A DNA stretch of 64,000 nt, taken from the NCBI RefSeq assembly GCF_017814945.1, contig NZ_JAGIPX010000027.1:52275-116274 (forward strand), in the 5' to 3' direction. The position numbers and the translations under genes are program-made. This DNA comes from Paraburkholderia sp. LEh10 (GTDB taxonomy: Bacteria; Pseudomonadota; Gammaproteobacteria; Burkholderiales; Burkholderiaceae). The notes under the pieces were generated by a model. The model had not been told where the DNA came from. It searched no databases and saw nothing but the letters and a program-made list of their open reading frames with translations. Shown here piece by piece: positions 1-8,761 of this stretch (positions are counted from its first letter, which is position 1; each line of letters opens with the position of its first letter).

Positions 1-280
1 GCTTGCGGCCCGGATGCAAGGGCCATTCAACGTGCCATCCAACGGGGCCTTTCTCGAGCCCTGTCGCGAGCCTTCGGCAAGCCTTTCTGCGGGGCCTTCG
101 GCAGGCTGTTCAACCAGCCTTCGCTGGGCCATCCGCCAGCATGCCCGTGCCGCAAGACGCGCGCATGACGCGGCGCACGAACCCGGCGTGGCTGCGCGTG
201 AGGCTGCACGGAGATCGCATCCACCCGTGGCGCGCTGCCTCGGGAGGACGGCGCAACGGGCGGCGCAGCGGCCCGCGAAC
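1..280. other. No supportable gene; 3' flank of waaF
   Basis: I see no recognisable gene here. It lies downstream of the leftward heptosyltransferase gene. Short open frames exist on both strands but are arginine-rich and match nothing I know. Around 63-115 there is a loose repetition of a GCCTTCGGCA(A/G)GC motif, which reads as ordinary GC-rich intergenic sequence. A gene continuing beyond the left edge cannot be excluded. Confidence 0.4.
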
Positions 281-1306
281 TCAGCGTTGCGCGAGCAACA
301 TTCCACGCAGATCATCGAATACCTGTTCGGCGCTCAGTTGCCGCAGGCAGTTCAGATGACCCAGCGGACATTCGCGCTGGAAGCACGGACTGCACTCGAG
401 ATGCAGCCATTGTACCTTTGCGAGGTCCGACAAGGGCGGCGTGTGGCGCGGATCGGTCGATCCGTACACGGCGACGAGCGGCCGGCGCAGCGCGGCCGCG
501 ACGTGCATCAGCCCGGAGTCGTTGGTGACGACGGCGCTGGCCCGCGAGATCAGCGCGCAAGCTTCGCCGAGCGCTGTCTGGCCGCACAGATTGCGCACGT
601 TCGGCGCGCGGTCGGCGATCGCCTGGGCGATGGGCGCGTCTTTTGGCGAGCCGAGCGCAATGATCTTCGTGTACGGGAACGACTGGCCGACCATCTGCGC
701 GAGCGCTGCGAAGTGCTCGGGCGGCCAGCGCTTCGCGGGGCCGTACTCGGCGCCGGGGCAGAAAACCAGCAGCGGCACGCGCGTGTCCAGGTTGAAGCGG
801 GTCGACACGCGCGCCGCTTCGTTCAGGTCGGTGTCGAGCCGCGGCGGCGGCAGATCGTCGGGCACCTTCGCGCCCGGCGCGTAGGCGAGCGCGGCGTAAT
901 GGCCGACCATCGGCGCACGCTCGTCCTTGCGCGGGTTCGTGTGCCGCACGTTCAGCAGACCGTAGCGGCTCTCGCCCGTGTAGCCGATGCGCAGCCCGAT
1001 GCCCGCCATCCACGGAATCAGCGCGGACTTCAGCGAATTCGGCAGCACGTAGGCTGCGTCGTAGCCGACGTCGCGCAGATCGCTTGCCAGTTGCCAGCGG
1101 CGCAGCATCTGCAGCCTGCCGTGCGCGAGATCGGTCGCGTAGACATCGCGGATTTCAGGCATCCGTTCGAGCACGGGCGCGACCCAGGTGGGTGCGACGG
1201 CATCGATCGCGATACGCGGATGCAATTTCACGAGGCGCGCAAACAGAGGCTGCGCCATCAATGCGTCACCGATCCAGTTCGGTGCGATAACCAACGCGCG
1301 ACGCAT
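281..1306 (-). CDS. waaF: ADP-heptose--LPS heptosyltransferase II
   Basis: GT9-family glycosyltransferase of 341 residues. It is expected to transfer the second L,D-heptose from ADP-heptose to the lipopolysaccharide inner core on the cytoplasmic face of the inner membrane. The sequence opens with RRALVIAPNWIGDALMAQP, the typical N-terminal nucleotide-sugar loop. Near residue 262 it has NDSGLMHVAAAL, the conserved C-terminal donor-site motif of heptosyltransferases. I chose the ATG at 1306 because family members start directly at this MRRALVIAPNW sequence; an upstream in-frame ATG at 1348 would add 14 residues with no family similarity. It follows a small zinc-protein gene and ilvE on the same strand. 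Confidence 0.93.
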   Translation of the reverse strand: MRRALVIAPNWIGDALMAQPLFARLVKLHPRIAIDAVAPTWVAPVLERMPEIRDVYATDLAHGRLQMLRRWQLASDLRDVGYDAAYVLPNSLKSALIPWMAGIGLRIGYTGESRYGLLNVRHTNPRKDERAPMVGHYAALAYAPGAKVPDDLPPPRLDTDLNEAARVSTRFNLDTRVPLLVFCPGAEYGPAKRWPPEHFAALAQMVGQSFPYTKIIALGSPKDAPIAQAIADRAPNVRNLCGQTALGEACALISRASAVVTNDSGLMHVAAALRRPLVAVYGSTDPRHTPPLSDLAKVQWLHLECSPCFQRECPLGHLNCLRQLSAEQVFDDLRGMLLAQR

Positions 1307-1489
1307 CAGGGTGAGTTTCCGATGTCGAAAATTAGGCGCCGCGCGCACGAAGCGGGCAGTGCAGGGGTTTCAGGATTGTGGAATGCCGCTCAGGCTATAT
1401 CGGCGCGCGCGGCGAGAAGTTCAGCTTCCCGCCAGGATGTTTTGCAGACGCATGGCGCCGCCGATGCGGCAGACCAGGGCAGGCGCGGA

Positions 1490-1684
1490 TCAATGACCCT
1501 TGACCACTTCGCCGTCGCGCAACTTGTAGCGCGTGCTGCAGTACGGGCAGCGCGCTTCACCGTGCGTCACGTCGATAAAGACGCGCGGATGGTTGCTCCA
1601 GCGCGGCATCGACGGATTCGGGCAGTACGCGGGAAGGTCTTTCGCCGACAGTTCGACCAGCGGCATTTCCTTGGTTTCGCTCAT
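1490..1684 (-). CDS. Small zinc-finger (zf-CHCC) protein
   Basis: A 64-residue protein with candidate metal ligands Cys21, His32, Cys46 and Cys49 (CPYC). The spacing is roughly C-x10-H-x13-C-x2-C, the pattern of the zf-CHCC family that includes the NDUFS6 subunit of mitochondrial complex I and many short bacterial proteins. The function in free-living bacteria is not established. It sits between ilvE and waaF on the same strand, with 82 bp to ilvE, so it may be cotranscribed. The product call rests on the ligand pattern and length, not on a known activity. Confidence 0.82.
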   Translation of the reverse strand: MSETKEMPLVELSAKDLPAYCPNPSMPRWSNHPRVFIDVTHGEARCPYCSTRYKLRDGEVVKGH

Positions 1685-1766
1685 AAGGGGCTTTCTCGTT
1701 GTATGCAGAATGCGGGCGCGGCGGGCGTGCGGTGCGCCGTGAGCGCCGCTGCCGTGCCCGCTGGAA

Positions 1767-2690
1767 TCAGATCTTTGTCAGCCAGTGCGCGTACTTCTCG
1801 CTCTTGCCGTTCACGATGTCGAAGAACGCCGATTGCAGCTTCTCCGTGATCGGGCCACGCGTGCCCGCGCCGATCGTGCGGTTGTCGAGTTCGCGAATGG
1901 GCGTGACTTCGGCGGCGGTGCCCGTGAAGAACGCTTCGTCGGCCGTATAGACTTCGTCGCGCGTGATGCGCTTCTCGATTACCTCGATGCCTGCATCCTT
2001 CGCCAGCGTGATGACGGTGTCGCGCGTGATCCCGTCGAGGCACGACGACAGGTCGGGCGTGTACAGCTTGCCGTTGTTCACGAGGAAGAAGTTTTCGCCC
2101 GAGCCTTCCGACACGTAGCCGTCGACGTCGAGCAGCAGCGCTTCGTCGTAGCCGTCGGCGGTGGCTTCCTGGTTCGCGAGGATCGAGTTCACGTACCAGC
2201 CCGAGGCCTTCGCGCGGACCATCGACACGTTCACGTGATGGCGCGTGAACGACGACGTCTTCACGCGGATGCCCTTCTTGATGCCGTCTTCGCCGAGATA
2301 CGCGCCCCATGGCCATGCGGCGATCGCGACGTGAATGGTGTTGCCCTTCGCGGACACGCCCAGCTTTTCCGAGCCGACCCAGATGATCGGGCGCAGATAG
2401 CACGATTCCAGCTTGTTCTCGCGCACCACTTCGCGCTGCGCGGCGGCGAGCGTTTCGTGGTCGAACGGGACGTCCATCTGGAAGATCTTGGCCGAGTTCA
2501 GCAGACGCTTCGTGTGCTCCTTCAGACGGAAGATCGACGTGCCGCCATCGGCCGTCCTGTAGGCGCGCACGCCCTCGAAGACGCCCATGCCGTAGTGCAG
2601 CGTATGGGTGAGGACGTGGATCTTGGCGTCGCGCCATTCGATGAGCTTGCCATCCATCCAGATCTTGCCGTCGCGGTCGGCCATTGACAT
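1767..2690 (-). CDS. ilvE: Branched-chain amino acid aminotransferase
   Basis: A 307-residue fold-type IV PLP aminotransferase for the last step of leucine, isoleucine and valine synthesis, in the cytoplasm. Visible family features are DGKIWMDGKLIEW at the N-terminus, HTLHYGMGVFEGVRAY, the PLP-lysine region RAKASGWYVNSILANQEA, EGSGENFFLV, and the cofactor loop FFTGTAAEVTPIRELDNR. The start at 2690 has a GGAGAACC ribosome site just upstream and gives the usual family length. The open frame upstream (39 more codons to 2807) is proline/arginine-rich and probably untranslated. The adjacent divergent azlCD genes export branched-chain amino acids, a fitting neighbour. Confidence 0.95.
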   Translation of the reverse strand: MSMADRDGKIWMDGKLIEWRDAKIHVLTHTLHYGMGVFEGVRAYRTADGGTSIFRLKEHTKRLLNSAKIFQMDVPFDHETLAAAQREVVRENKLESCYLRPIIWVGSEKLGVSAKGNTIHVAIAAWPWGAYLGEDGIKKGIRVKTSSFTRHHVNVSMVRAKASGWYVNSILANQEATADGYDEALLLDVDGYVSEGSGENFFLVNNGKLYTPDLSSCLDGITRDTVITLAKDAGIEVIEKRITRDEVYTADEAFFTGTAAEVTPIRELDNRTIGAGTRGPITEKLQSAFFDIVNGKSEKYAHWLTKI

Positions 2691-2944
2691 ACGGTTCTCC
2701 AGGCAGTGCGGGTTCGGGGTATGAGGTGATCGGCGTGGTGCGACGACGACGGATGGCGTCGGGGCACGCGGCGAAAAGCGGTATTTTAGCGTCTTTTGCA
2801 CAAGCAACGGGCATTTGCGGGCAGCACGGAGGCTATAATCCGGCGGTTGCTGAAAAGAAAACCGGATCCGCCAGCGGCTGCTTCACGACCTGGCGCTGAC
2901 TTCCTGCCGCCGTGGCGTTCACCGCGCCGCGTTGCATTCGTCTC

Positions 2945-3706
2945 ATGCTCGCTCGCTTGTCCGATCTCGACCGCCGTGCCTTCCGTGATGGCGCGCGCGC
3001 CTATTCGCCGACGCTGATGGCGATCTTCTCCTGGGGCCTCGTGACGGGGATCGCGATGAGCAAGTCGGTGATGACGGTGCCGCAGTCGCTCGGCATGTCG
3101 CTGCTGGTCTATGCGGGCTCGTCGCAGCTCGCGGTGCTGCCGCTGATGCTGGCGAAGCTCCCGATCTGGACGATCCTGCTCACGGCCGCGATGGTCAACA
3201 CGCGCTTCGTGATCTTCAGCGCGGGCCTCGCTCCGCATTTTTCCTATCTGCCGCTGCATCGCCGGCTGCTCGTCGGCTACTTCAACGGCGACGTGATTTA
3301 TCTGCTGTTCCAGAAGAAAAACTTCCAGACGGGCTATGTGCCCGGCAAGGAAGCGTATTTCTGGGGCATGGCCGTGTCCAGCTGGCTGTCGTGGCAGGTG
3401 TCGTCGGTGGTCGGCATTCTGCTGGCCAGCCTCTTTCCCGACAACTGGGGCCTCTCGCTCGCCGGCACGCTCGCGCTGATCCCCGTGATGGTGTCGGCGA
3501 TCTCGTCGCGCTCGACGCTGGCGGCCGTCAGCGTCGCGGGCATCGTCGCGCTGGTCGCGTTCGATCTGCCTTACCGGCTCGCGCTGCCGCTCGCCGTCGT
3601 CACGGCGATCGTCGCGGGCAGCGTCGCCGATGCAATGGTCGAGCGCGCCGACCTGCGCCGCATCCGCATCCGCAACCGCACGCAAAGTCCTGGAGACACG
3701 CGATGA
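2945..3706 (+). CDS. azlC: AzlC-family branched-chain amino acid exporter, large subunit
   Basis: A 253-residue inner-membrane protein of the AzlC/YgaZ family, the large subunit of a two-part exporter for branched-chain amino acids and analogues. The sequence has the family features SWGLVTGIAMSKSVMT, LLVYAGSSQLAVLPLM and NTRFVIFSAGL, with several hydrophobic segments. The stop overlaps the azlD start by 4 bp (ATGA), so the two are translationally coupled. The start is uncertain: the ATG at 2945 gives the usual length, while a GTG at 2912 would add 11 residues. The divergent neighbour ilvE supports the substrate assignment. Confidence 0.88.
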   Translation: MLARLSDLDRRAFRDGARAYSPTLMAIFSWGLVTGIAMSKSVMTVPQSLGMSLLVYAGSSQLAVLPLMLAKLPIWTILLTAAMVNTRFVIFSAGLAPHFSYLPLHRRLLVGYFNGDVIYLLFQKKNFQTGYVPGKEAYFWGMAVSSWLSWQVSSVVGILLASLFPDNWGLSLAGTLALIPVMVSAISSRSTLAAVSVAGIVALVAFDLPYRLALPLAVVTAIVAGSVADAMVERADLRRIRIRNRTQSPGDTR

Positions 3707-4026
3707 CCACGCTGCAGATCTGGCTCGCGATCATCGGCATGACGTTTGTCACAGCGCTGACACGCGCGCTGTTTCTGATCGGGGGTGAGCGCACGGTGTT
3801 GCCGGAGCGCGCGCAACGGATGCTGCGTTACGCGCCCGCGGCGGCGCTCGCGGCCGTCGTCGTGCCGGACGTGCTCGTGACGGACAGCGGCGTCTCCGTG
3901 GCCCTGTCGAATCATGAGCTGTACGGCACGCTCGCGGGCCTCGCGTGGTTCCTGTGGCGCCGCACGATGCTCGGCACGATCGTGGTCGGAATGCTGGTGT
4001 TCACCGCACTGCGGCTGCTCTTCTGA
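3703..4026 (+). CDS. azlD: AzlD-family branched-chain amino acid exporter, small subunit
   Basis: A 107-residue membrane protein with about four hydrophobic segments, typical of AzlD/YgaH, the small partner of AzlC. The sequence TRALFLIGGERTVLPERAQRMLRYAPAAALAAVVVPD contains the conserved family region where short loops flank the second segment. Its ATG overlaps the azlC stop, fixing both the start and the coupling of the two subunits. About 220 bp separate it from pgk, which probably has its own promoter. Confidence 0.87.
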   Translation: MTTLQIWLAIIGMTFVTALTRALFLIGGERTVLPERAQRMLRYAPAAALAAVVVPDVLVTDSGVSVALSNHELYGTLAGLAWFLWRRTMLGTIVVGMLVFTALRLLF

Positions 4027-4244
4027 TCCCGCGTCGCGACGGCGGCGCGGATGTTGCGCTGCAATAAGCGCGCGGCACTCGCAGTCGCGGGCAAATACCG
4101 GGATTCGCCTGGATCGGGTTAGATCGGTCTGTCGATCGGTTAAAATGGTCGTCTCCCGGAACATGCGCGAAGCCGCCGGCACCGTTCGCGAGGGGCCGTT
4201 CGCGCAGCGTCCGCACCGCCTTCCAATCAACTCGCATACGAATC

Positions 4245-5438
4245 ATGAAACAGGTATTGCGTCTCTCCGATCTGATCGCCGAAGGCAAGCTAGCCGGCCA
4301 ACGCGTCTTCATCCGCGCCGACCTGAACGTGCCGCAGGACGACGCCGGCAACATCACCGAAGACACCCGCATCCGCGCTTCCGTGCCCGCCATCAAGTCC
4401 GCGCTCGACGCCGGCGCGGCCGTCATGGTCACGTCGCACCTGGGCCGCCCGACGGAAGGCGACTTCAAGCCCGAAGACTCGCTCGCGCCCGTCGCGAAAC
4501 GTCTCGCCGAACTGCTCGGCCGCGACGTGCCGCTCGTGCAGAACTGGGTCGAGAACGGTGTGAACGTCGCGCCGGGCCAGCTCGTGCTGCTCGAAAATTG
4601 CCGCGTGAACAAGGGCGAGAAGAAGGATTCCGACGAGCTCGCGCAGAAAATGGCGAAGCTCTGCGACGTCTACGTGAACGACGCGTTCGGCACCGCGCAT
4701 CGTGCCGAGGCCACGACGCACGGCATCGCGAAGTACGCGAGCGTCGCGTGCGCGGGCCCGCTGCTCGCGGCCGAGCTCGAAGCGCTCGGCAAGGCGCTTG
4801 GCGCGCCGAAGCGTCCGCTGGTTGCGATCGTCGCGGGTTCGAAGGTGTCGACCAAGCTGACCATTCTGAAGTCGCTGGCCGACAAGGTCGATCAGCTGAT
4901 CGTCGGTGGCGGCATTGCGAATACATTCATGCTGGCGGCGGGCCTGAAGATCGGCAAGTCGCTCGTCGAAGCCGATCTCGTCGACGAAGCGAAGGCGATC
5001 ATCGAAGCAGCGAAGGCGCGCGGCGCATCGGTGCCGATTCCGTCGGACGTCGTCACGGCGAAGGAGTTTTCGCCGACGGCCAAGGCCGAGATCAAGAAGG
5101 TCGCCGACGTTCAAGACGACGACATGATCCTCGACATCGGACCGGAAACGGCGAAGGCGCTCGCGTCGCAGCTCGAAAAGGCCGGCACCATCGTCTGGAA
5201 CGGCCCCGTTGGCGTGTTCGAGTTCGACCAGTTCGGCAACGGCACGAAGACGCTGGCTGAAGCGATCGCGAAGTCGCCGGCGTACTCGATCGCAGGCGGC
5301 GGCGACACGCTCGCGGCCATCGCCAAGTACGGCATCCACGACAAGGTCAGCTATATCTCGACGGGGGGCGGCGCATTCCTCGAGTTCCTCGAGGGCAAGA
5401 AGCTGCCGGCAGTCGCAGTGCTGGAATCGCGGGCCTGA
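4245..5438 (+). CDS. pgk: Phosphoglycerate kinase
   Basis: A 397-residue cytoplasmic glycolytic/Calvin enzyme that interconverts 1,3-bisphosphoglycerate + ADP and 3-phosphoglycerate + ATP. Family motifs are clear: RVFIRADLNVPQ, TSHLGRPTEG, VYVNDAFGTAHRAEAT, VAIVAGSKVSTKL, the nucleotide-loop WNGPVGVFEFDQFGNGT and the C-terminal GGGDTLAAI. Length is normal. The downstream frame carrying pyruvate kinase begins with an ATG only 2 bp after this stop, so pgk and pyk probably share a transcript. Confidence 0.97.
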   Translation: MKQVLRLSDLIAEGKLAGQRVFIRADLNVPQDDAGNITEDTRIRASVPAIKSALDAGAAVMVTSHLGRPTEGDFKPEDSLAPVAKRLAELLGRDVPLVQNWVENGVNVAPGQLVLLENCRVNKGEKKDSDELAQKMAKLCDVYVNDAFGTAHRAEATTHGIAKYASVACAGPLLAAELEALGKALGAPKRPLVAIVAGSKVSTKLTILKSLADKVDQLIVGGGIANTFMLAAGLKIGKSLVEADLVDEAKAIIEAAKARGASVPIPSDVVTAKEFSPTAKAEIKKVADVQDDDMILDIGPETAKALASQLEKAGTIVWNGPVGVFEFDQFGNGTKTLAEAIAKSPAYSIAGGGDTLAAIAKYGIHDKVSYISTGGGAFLEFLEGKKLPAVAVLESRA

Positions 5439-5440
5439 TA

Positions 5441-5920
5441 ATGGCGACGCGCTCCCCCAACAAGCCTCAGAAGACGCGCAACGCGTCGCGCACGGCAGCG
5501 GCAGGGGGGCGCGCAGCGCGCTCCGCAAAGGCGCTGCAACCCGAGGCCGCTGTGCGCGCGGCCTCGCAACTTTCCGGCAACGCGCCAGTGGCACAGACCG
5601 CAGCCGCCGCCGAAGATCAGAATCCCGAACTGGCTGTCGCCGAAGTCGCCGCACCTGCGGACGTCGGCCAGCAGGCAGCCGGTTCAGCCGCAACGGTGTC
5701 TCTCGCCTCGCACACCGAAGAAGCCCATCCATCTCAATCCGCGGCACCTGAGTCGCCACGGACAGCAGATATCGCAGCAGTCCCCCACGATTCGACGCCG
5801 GGCCTTCAAGGTTCGAAGGGAACGAACGGCGCACCGCCCCATGTAGCACCCGTCGTTGCGCAGCCTCCGCATCCGACTCCCAACGTTCATCCCAGCGATC
5901 TCATCCAGACGAGGAGACTC
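5441..5920 (+). other. Stop-free frame joining pgk to pyk; possible N-terminal extension
   Basis: This 480-bp stretch between pgk and the canonical pyk start is open in the pyk frame, beginning with an ATG 2 bp after the pgk stop. Its translation is low in complexity and rich in Ala, Pro, Ser and Gln, starting MATRSPNKPQKTRNASRTAA. Third positions are mostly G or C. It resembles no domain I recognise and would be an intrinsically disordered leader. Either pyruvate kinase has an unusual 638-residue form or this is untranslated sequence that lacks stops by composition. I favour the short pyk. Confidence 0.4.
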
Positions 5921-7357
5921 ATGCATCGCGCCACCAAGATTGTCGCAACCATCGGCCCCGCTTCGAGCACGCAGGACATTCTGCTGCAGATGATCCAGGC
6001 GGGCGCCGACGTGGTGCGCCTCAACTTCTCGCACGGCACCGCCGACGACCATCGTCAACGCGCGGAGTTCGTACGCGAAGCGGCCCGGCAGGCAGGCCGC
6101 GAAGTCGGCATCATGGCCGACCTGCAAGGCCCGAAAATCCGTGTCGGCAAGTTCGAAAACGGCAAGACCACGCTGAATGCCGGTAGCACGTTCATCCTCG
6201 ACGCCGATTGCGAACTCGGCAACGAAGAGCGCGTCGGCCTCGACTACAAGGACCTGCCGCGCGACCTGAAAGCCGGCGACACGCTGCTTCTGAACGACGG
6301 CCTGATCGTGCTGACCGTCACGCGCGTGATCGGCAACGAGATCCATACCGTCGTGAAGATCGGCGGCGACCTGTCGAACAACAAGGGCATCAACCGCCAG
6401 GGCGGCGGCCTGACGGCGCCGGCGCTGACCGCGAAGGACATGGAAGACATCCGCACGGCGATGTCGCTCGGCGCGGACTACGTCGCCGTGTCGTTCCCGA
6501 AAAACGCGACCGACATGGAAATGGCGCGCCAGCTCGCGAACATCGCGGGCGCGCCTTACGGCATCAAGCCGAAGATGATCGCGAAGATCGAGCGCGCCGA
6601 GGCGATTCCGGCGCTGCAAGGCATTCTCGACGCATCGGACGGCATCATGGTCGCGCGCGGCGACCTCGCCGTCGAAGTCGGCAACGCGGCCGTGCCCGCG
6701 CTGCAAAAGCGCATGATCCGCATGGCGCGCGACGCGAACAAGTTCGTGATCACGGCCACGCAGATGATGGAATCGATGATCAACGCGCCCGTGCCGACGC
6801 GCGCGGAAGTGTCGGACGTCGCGAATGCGGTGCTGGACGGCACGGATGCCGTGATGCTGTCGGCGGAATCGGCGGCGGGCAAGTATCCCGTGCAGACCAT
6901 CGAAACGATGGCGGCAATCTGCGTCGAAGCCGAGAAGTCGGAACACGTCGAGCTCGACAAGGATTTCCTCGACCGCACGTTCACGCGCATCGACCAGTCG
7001 ATCGCGATGGGCGCGCTCTTCACCGCGTATCACCTCGGCGCGAAGGCGATCGTCGCGCTGACGGAGTCGGGCTCGACGGCGCTGTGGATGTCGCGTCACT
7101 GGACGCATGTCCCCATCTTCGCGCTCACGCCGCGCGAGGGCAGCGAGCGCGCGATGCAGATCTACCGCAACGTGACGCCGCTGCATCTCGATACCAGCAG
7201 CGACCGCGACATCGCGCTCGCGCAGGCGCTGGAAGTGGTGGTCGGCAAGGGCTACGCGGCGCGCGGCGACATGGTCGTGCTGACGGTCGGCGAGCCGATG
7301 GGCCAGGCGGGCGGCACGAACACGCTGAAGATCGTCCGCGTCGGCGAGCCGGTCTGA
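5921..7357 (+). CDS. pyk: Pyruvate kinase
   Basis: A 478-residue glycolytic enzyme converting phosphoenolpyruvate + ADP to pyruvate + ATP. Visible motifs include MHRATKIVATIGPASS at the start, VRLNFSHGTADDH, the catalytic lysine segment KPKMIAKIERAEAI, MVARGDLAVEVG, TATQMMESM and DAVMLSAESAAGKYP. I chose the ATG at 5921 because it matches the family N-terminus and has a GAGGAGAC ribosome site. The same frame is open for 160 more codons back to an ATG at 5441, encoding an Ala/Pro/Gln-rich segment; this is treated separately as a finding. Aldolase follows after a long inverted repeat. Confidence 0.95.
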   Translation: MHRATKIVATIGPASSTQDILLQMIQAGADVVRLNFSHGTADDHRQRAEFVREAARQAGREVGIMADLQGPKIRVGKFENGKTTLNAGSTFILDADCELGNEERVGLDYKDLPRDLKAGDTLLLNDGLIVLTVTRVIGNEIHTVVKIGGDLSNNKGINRQGGGLTAPALTAKDMEDIRTAMSLGADYVAVSFPKNATDMEMARQLANIAGAPYGIKPKMIAKIERAEAIPALQGILDASDGIMVARGDLAVEVGNAAVPALQKRMIRMARDANKFVITATQMMESMINAPVPTRAEVSDVANAVLDGTDAVMLSAESAAGKYPVQTIETMAAICVEAEKSEHVELDKDFLDRTFTRIDQSIAMGALFTAYHLGAKAIVALTESGSTALWMSRHWTHVPIFALTPREGSERAMQIYRNVTPLHLDTSSDRDIALAQALEVVVGKGYAARGDMVVLTVGEPMGQAGGTNTLKIVRVGEPV

Positions 7358-7378
7358 GCGAAAGCCAGAACGGCACGC

Positions 7379-7459
7379 GTGAAGCAGACAGCCGTGTCCC
7401 CGAAAGAGAGGCGGCGCACGCACTATCGGACGGTGCGCTCGGGACACGGTCTGCTTCAC
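7379..7459. other. Long imperfect inverted repeat between pyk and fba
   Basis: The left arm at 7379-7400 (GTGAAGCAGAC then CCGTGTCCC, with a 2-nt insertion) pairs with the right arm at 7441-7459 (GGGACACGG then GTCTGCTTCAC read around the turn). A second, shorter pair, GCGCAC/GTGCGC, lies inside the loop. There is no T-run after the stem, so it is not a classical intrinsic terminator. It could mark the pyk 3' end, slow transcription into fba, or protect mRNA. Confidence 0.55.
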
Positions 7460-7531
7460 GATAAAATTGCATGAAATTGCATAAATAGATGCCGTCGGCA
7501 CAGATTTCGTTTCAATCTATGGAGTAACTCA

Positions 7532-8596
7532 ATGCCTCTCGTATCAATGCGTCAACTGCTGGACCATGCCGCCGAACACGGTTATGGCCTGCCGGCATTC
7601 AACGTAAACAATCTGGAGCAGGTGCAGGCGATCATGGCGGCCGCGGATCAGGTCAACGCGCCCGTCATCATGCAGGCGTCGGCGGGCGCGCGTAAGTACG
7701 CGGGCGAGCCGTTTCTGCGTCACCTGATCGAAGCCGCCGTCGAATCGTATCCGCACATTCCCGTCGTGATGCACCAGGATCACGGCCAGTCGCCAGCCGT
7801 CTGCATGGCGGCGATCCGCAGCGGCTTCACGAGCGTGATGATGGACGGCTCGCTCGAAGCCGACGGCAAGACGGTGGCATCGTACGAGTACAACGTCGAC
7901 GTGTCGCGCAAGGTCGTCGAAGCGGCGCATTCGATCGGCGTGACGGTGGAAGCGGAACTCGGCGTGCTCGGCTCGCTGGAAACGATGAAGGGCGACAAGG
8001 AAGACGGCCACGGCGCGGAAGGCACGATGACGCGCGAGCAACTGCTGACCGACGTCGAGCAGGCGGCGGACTTCGTGAAGCTCACGCAATGCGACGCGCT
8101 CGCCATCGCGATCGGCACGTCGCATGGCGCGTACAAGTTTTCGAAGAAGCCGACGGGCGATATCCTGTCGATTCAGCGCATCAAGGAAATTCACCAGCGC
8201 ATTCCGAACACGCATCTGGTGATGCACGGCTCATCGTCGGTTCCGCAGGAACTGCTCGCGGAAATCCGCGAATTCGGCGGCGACATGAAGGAAACCTACG
8301 GCGTGCCCGTCGAGGAAATCCAGGAAGGCATTAAGAACGGCGTGCGCAAGATCAACATCGACACCGATCTGCGTCTTGCGATCACGGGCGCGATCCGCCG
8401 CTACATGGCGGAGAACCGTTCGAAGTTCGATCCGCGCGACTACCTGAAGCCGGCTCGTGAAGCCGCGAAGAAGGTCTGCGTGGACCGTTATCTGGCGTTC
8501 GGCTGCGAAGGCCAGGCGTCGAAGATCAAGCCGATCTCGCTGGACAAGATCGCTGAGAAGTACAAGGCGGGCGAGCTCGCGCAAGTCGTTCGCTAA
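7532..8596 (+). CDS. fba: Class II fructose-1,6-bisphosphate aldolase
   Basis: A 354-residue zinc-dependent aldolase of the CbbA/Calvin-subtype class II group. It cleaves fructose-1,6-bisphosphate to dihydroxyacetone phosphate and glyceraldehyde-3-phosphate (glycolysis, gluconeogenesis, Calvin-type pathways). The motifs are LPAFNVNNLEQVQAIM, the metal-ligand region VVMHQDHGQSP, VEAELGVLGSLE, the second metal-ligand region HLVMHGSSSVPQ, and VRKINIDTDLRLA. A GGAG ribosome site precedes the ATG. It completes a pgk-pyk-fba glycolytic cluster and is followed by a clear terminator before purC. Confidence 0.96.
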   Translation: MPLVSMRQLLDHAAEHGYGLPAFNVNNLEQVQAIMAAADQVNAPVIMQASAGARKYAGEPFLRHLIEAAVESYPHIPVVMHQDHGQSPAVCMAAIRSGFTSVMMDGSLEADGKTVASYEYNVDVSRKVVEAAHSIGVTVEAELGVLGSLETMKGDKEDGHGAEGTMTREQLLTDVEQAADFVKLTQCDALAIAIGTSHGAYKFSKKPTGDILSIQRIKEIHQRIPNTHLVMHGSSSVPQELLAEIREFGGDMKETYGVPVEEIQEGIKNGVRKINIDTDLRLAITGAIRRYMAENRSKFDPRDYLKPAREAAKKVCVDRYLAFGCEGQASKIKPISLDKIAEKYKAGELAQVVR

Positions 8597-8599
8597 GCA

Positions 8600-8633
8600 G
8601 CACACGGGCGCGGCGTAGCGCCCGCCTGTGTGC
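8600..8633. other. Stem-loop after fba
   Basis: GCACACGGGCG and CGCCCG.CTGTGTGC form an 11- to 13-bp GC-rich stem immediately after the aldolase stop codon (8596). There is no T-run, so it more likely protects the 3' end or pauses polymerase ahead of the T-rich hairpin 50 bp further on. Confidence 0.5.
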
Positions 8634-8681
8634 GTTGTGCGTACTCACGCGCCTGGCCATCTGGCCAGGTTGTCGTCAGAT

Positions 8682-8721
8682 CGCCGTTCCCGCATGATCC
8701 GGGGAACGGCGTTTCCCTTTT
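8682..8721 (+). terminator. Rho-independent terminator between fba and purC
   Basis: CGCCGTTCCC and GGGGAACGGCG form a 10-bp stem around a short loop, followed by GTTTCCCTTTTG, a T-rich tract. Position after fba and 40 bp before purC fits a terminator that separates the glycolytic and purine units, or attenuates into purC. Confidence 0.65.
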
Positions 8722-8761
8722 GTTCCGGGCAGTACTTGCCCCATTTTAGTGAATCACGACG

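Noticed and set aside
2834..2839. TATAAT upstream of azlC as a promoter
   Set aside because: No -35 element lies at the right distance (TTGCGG is only 13 bp away), so I do not list it as a feature.
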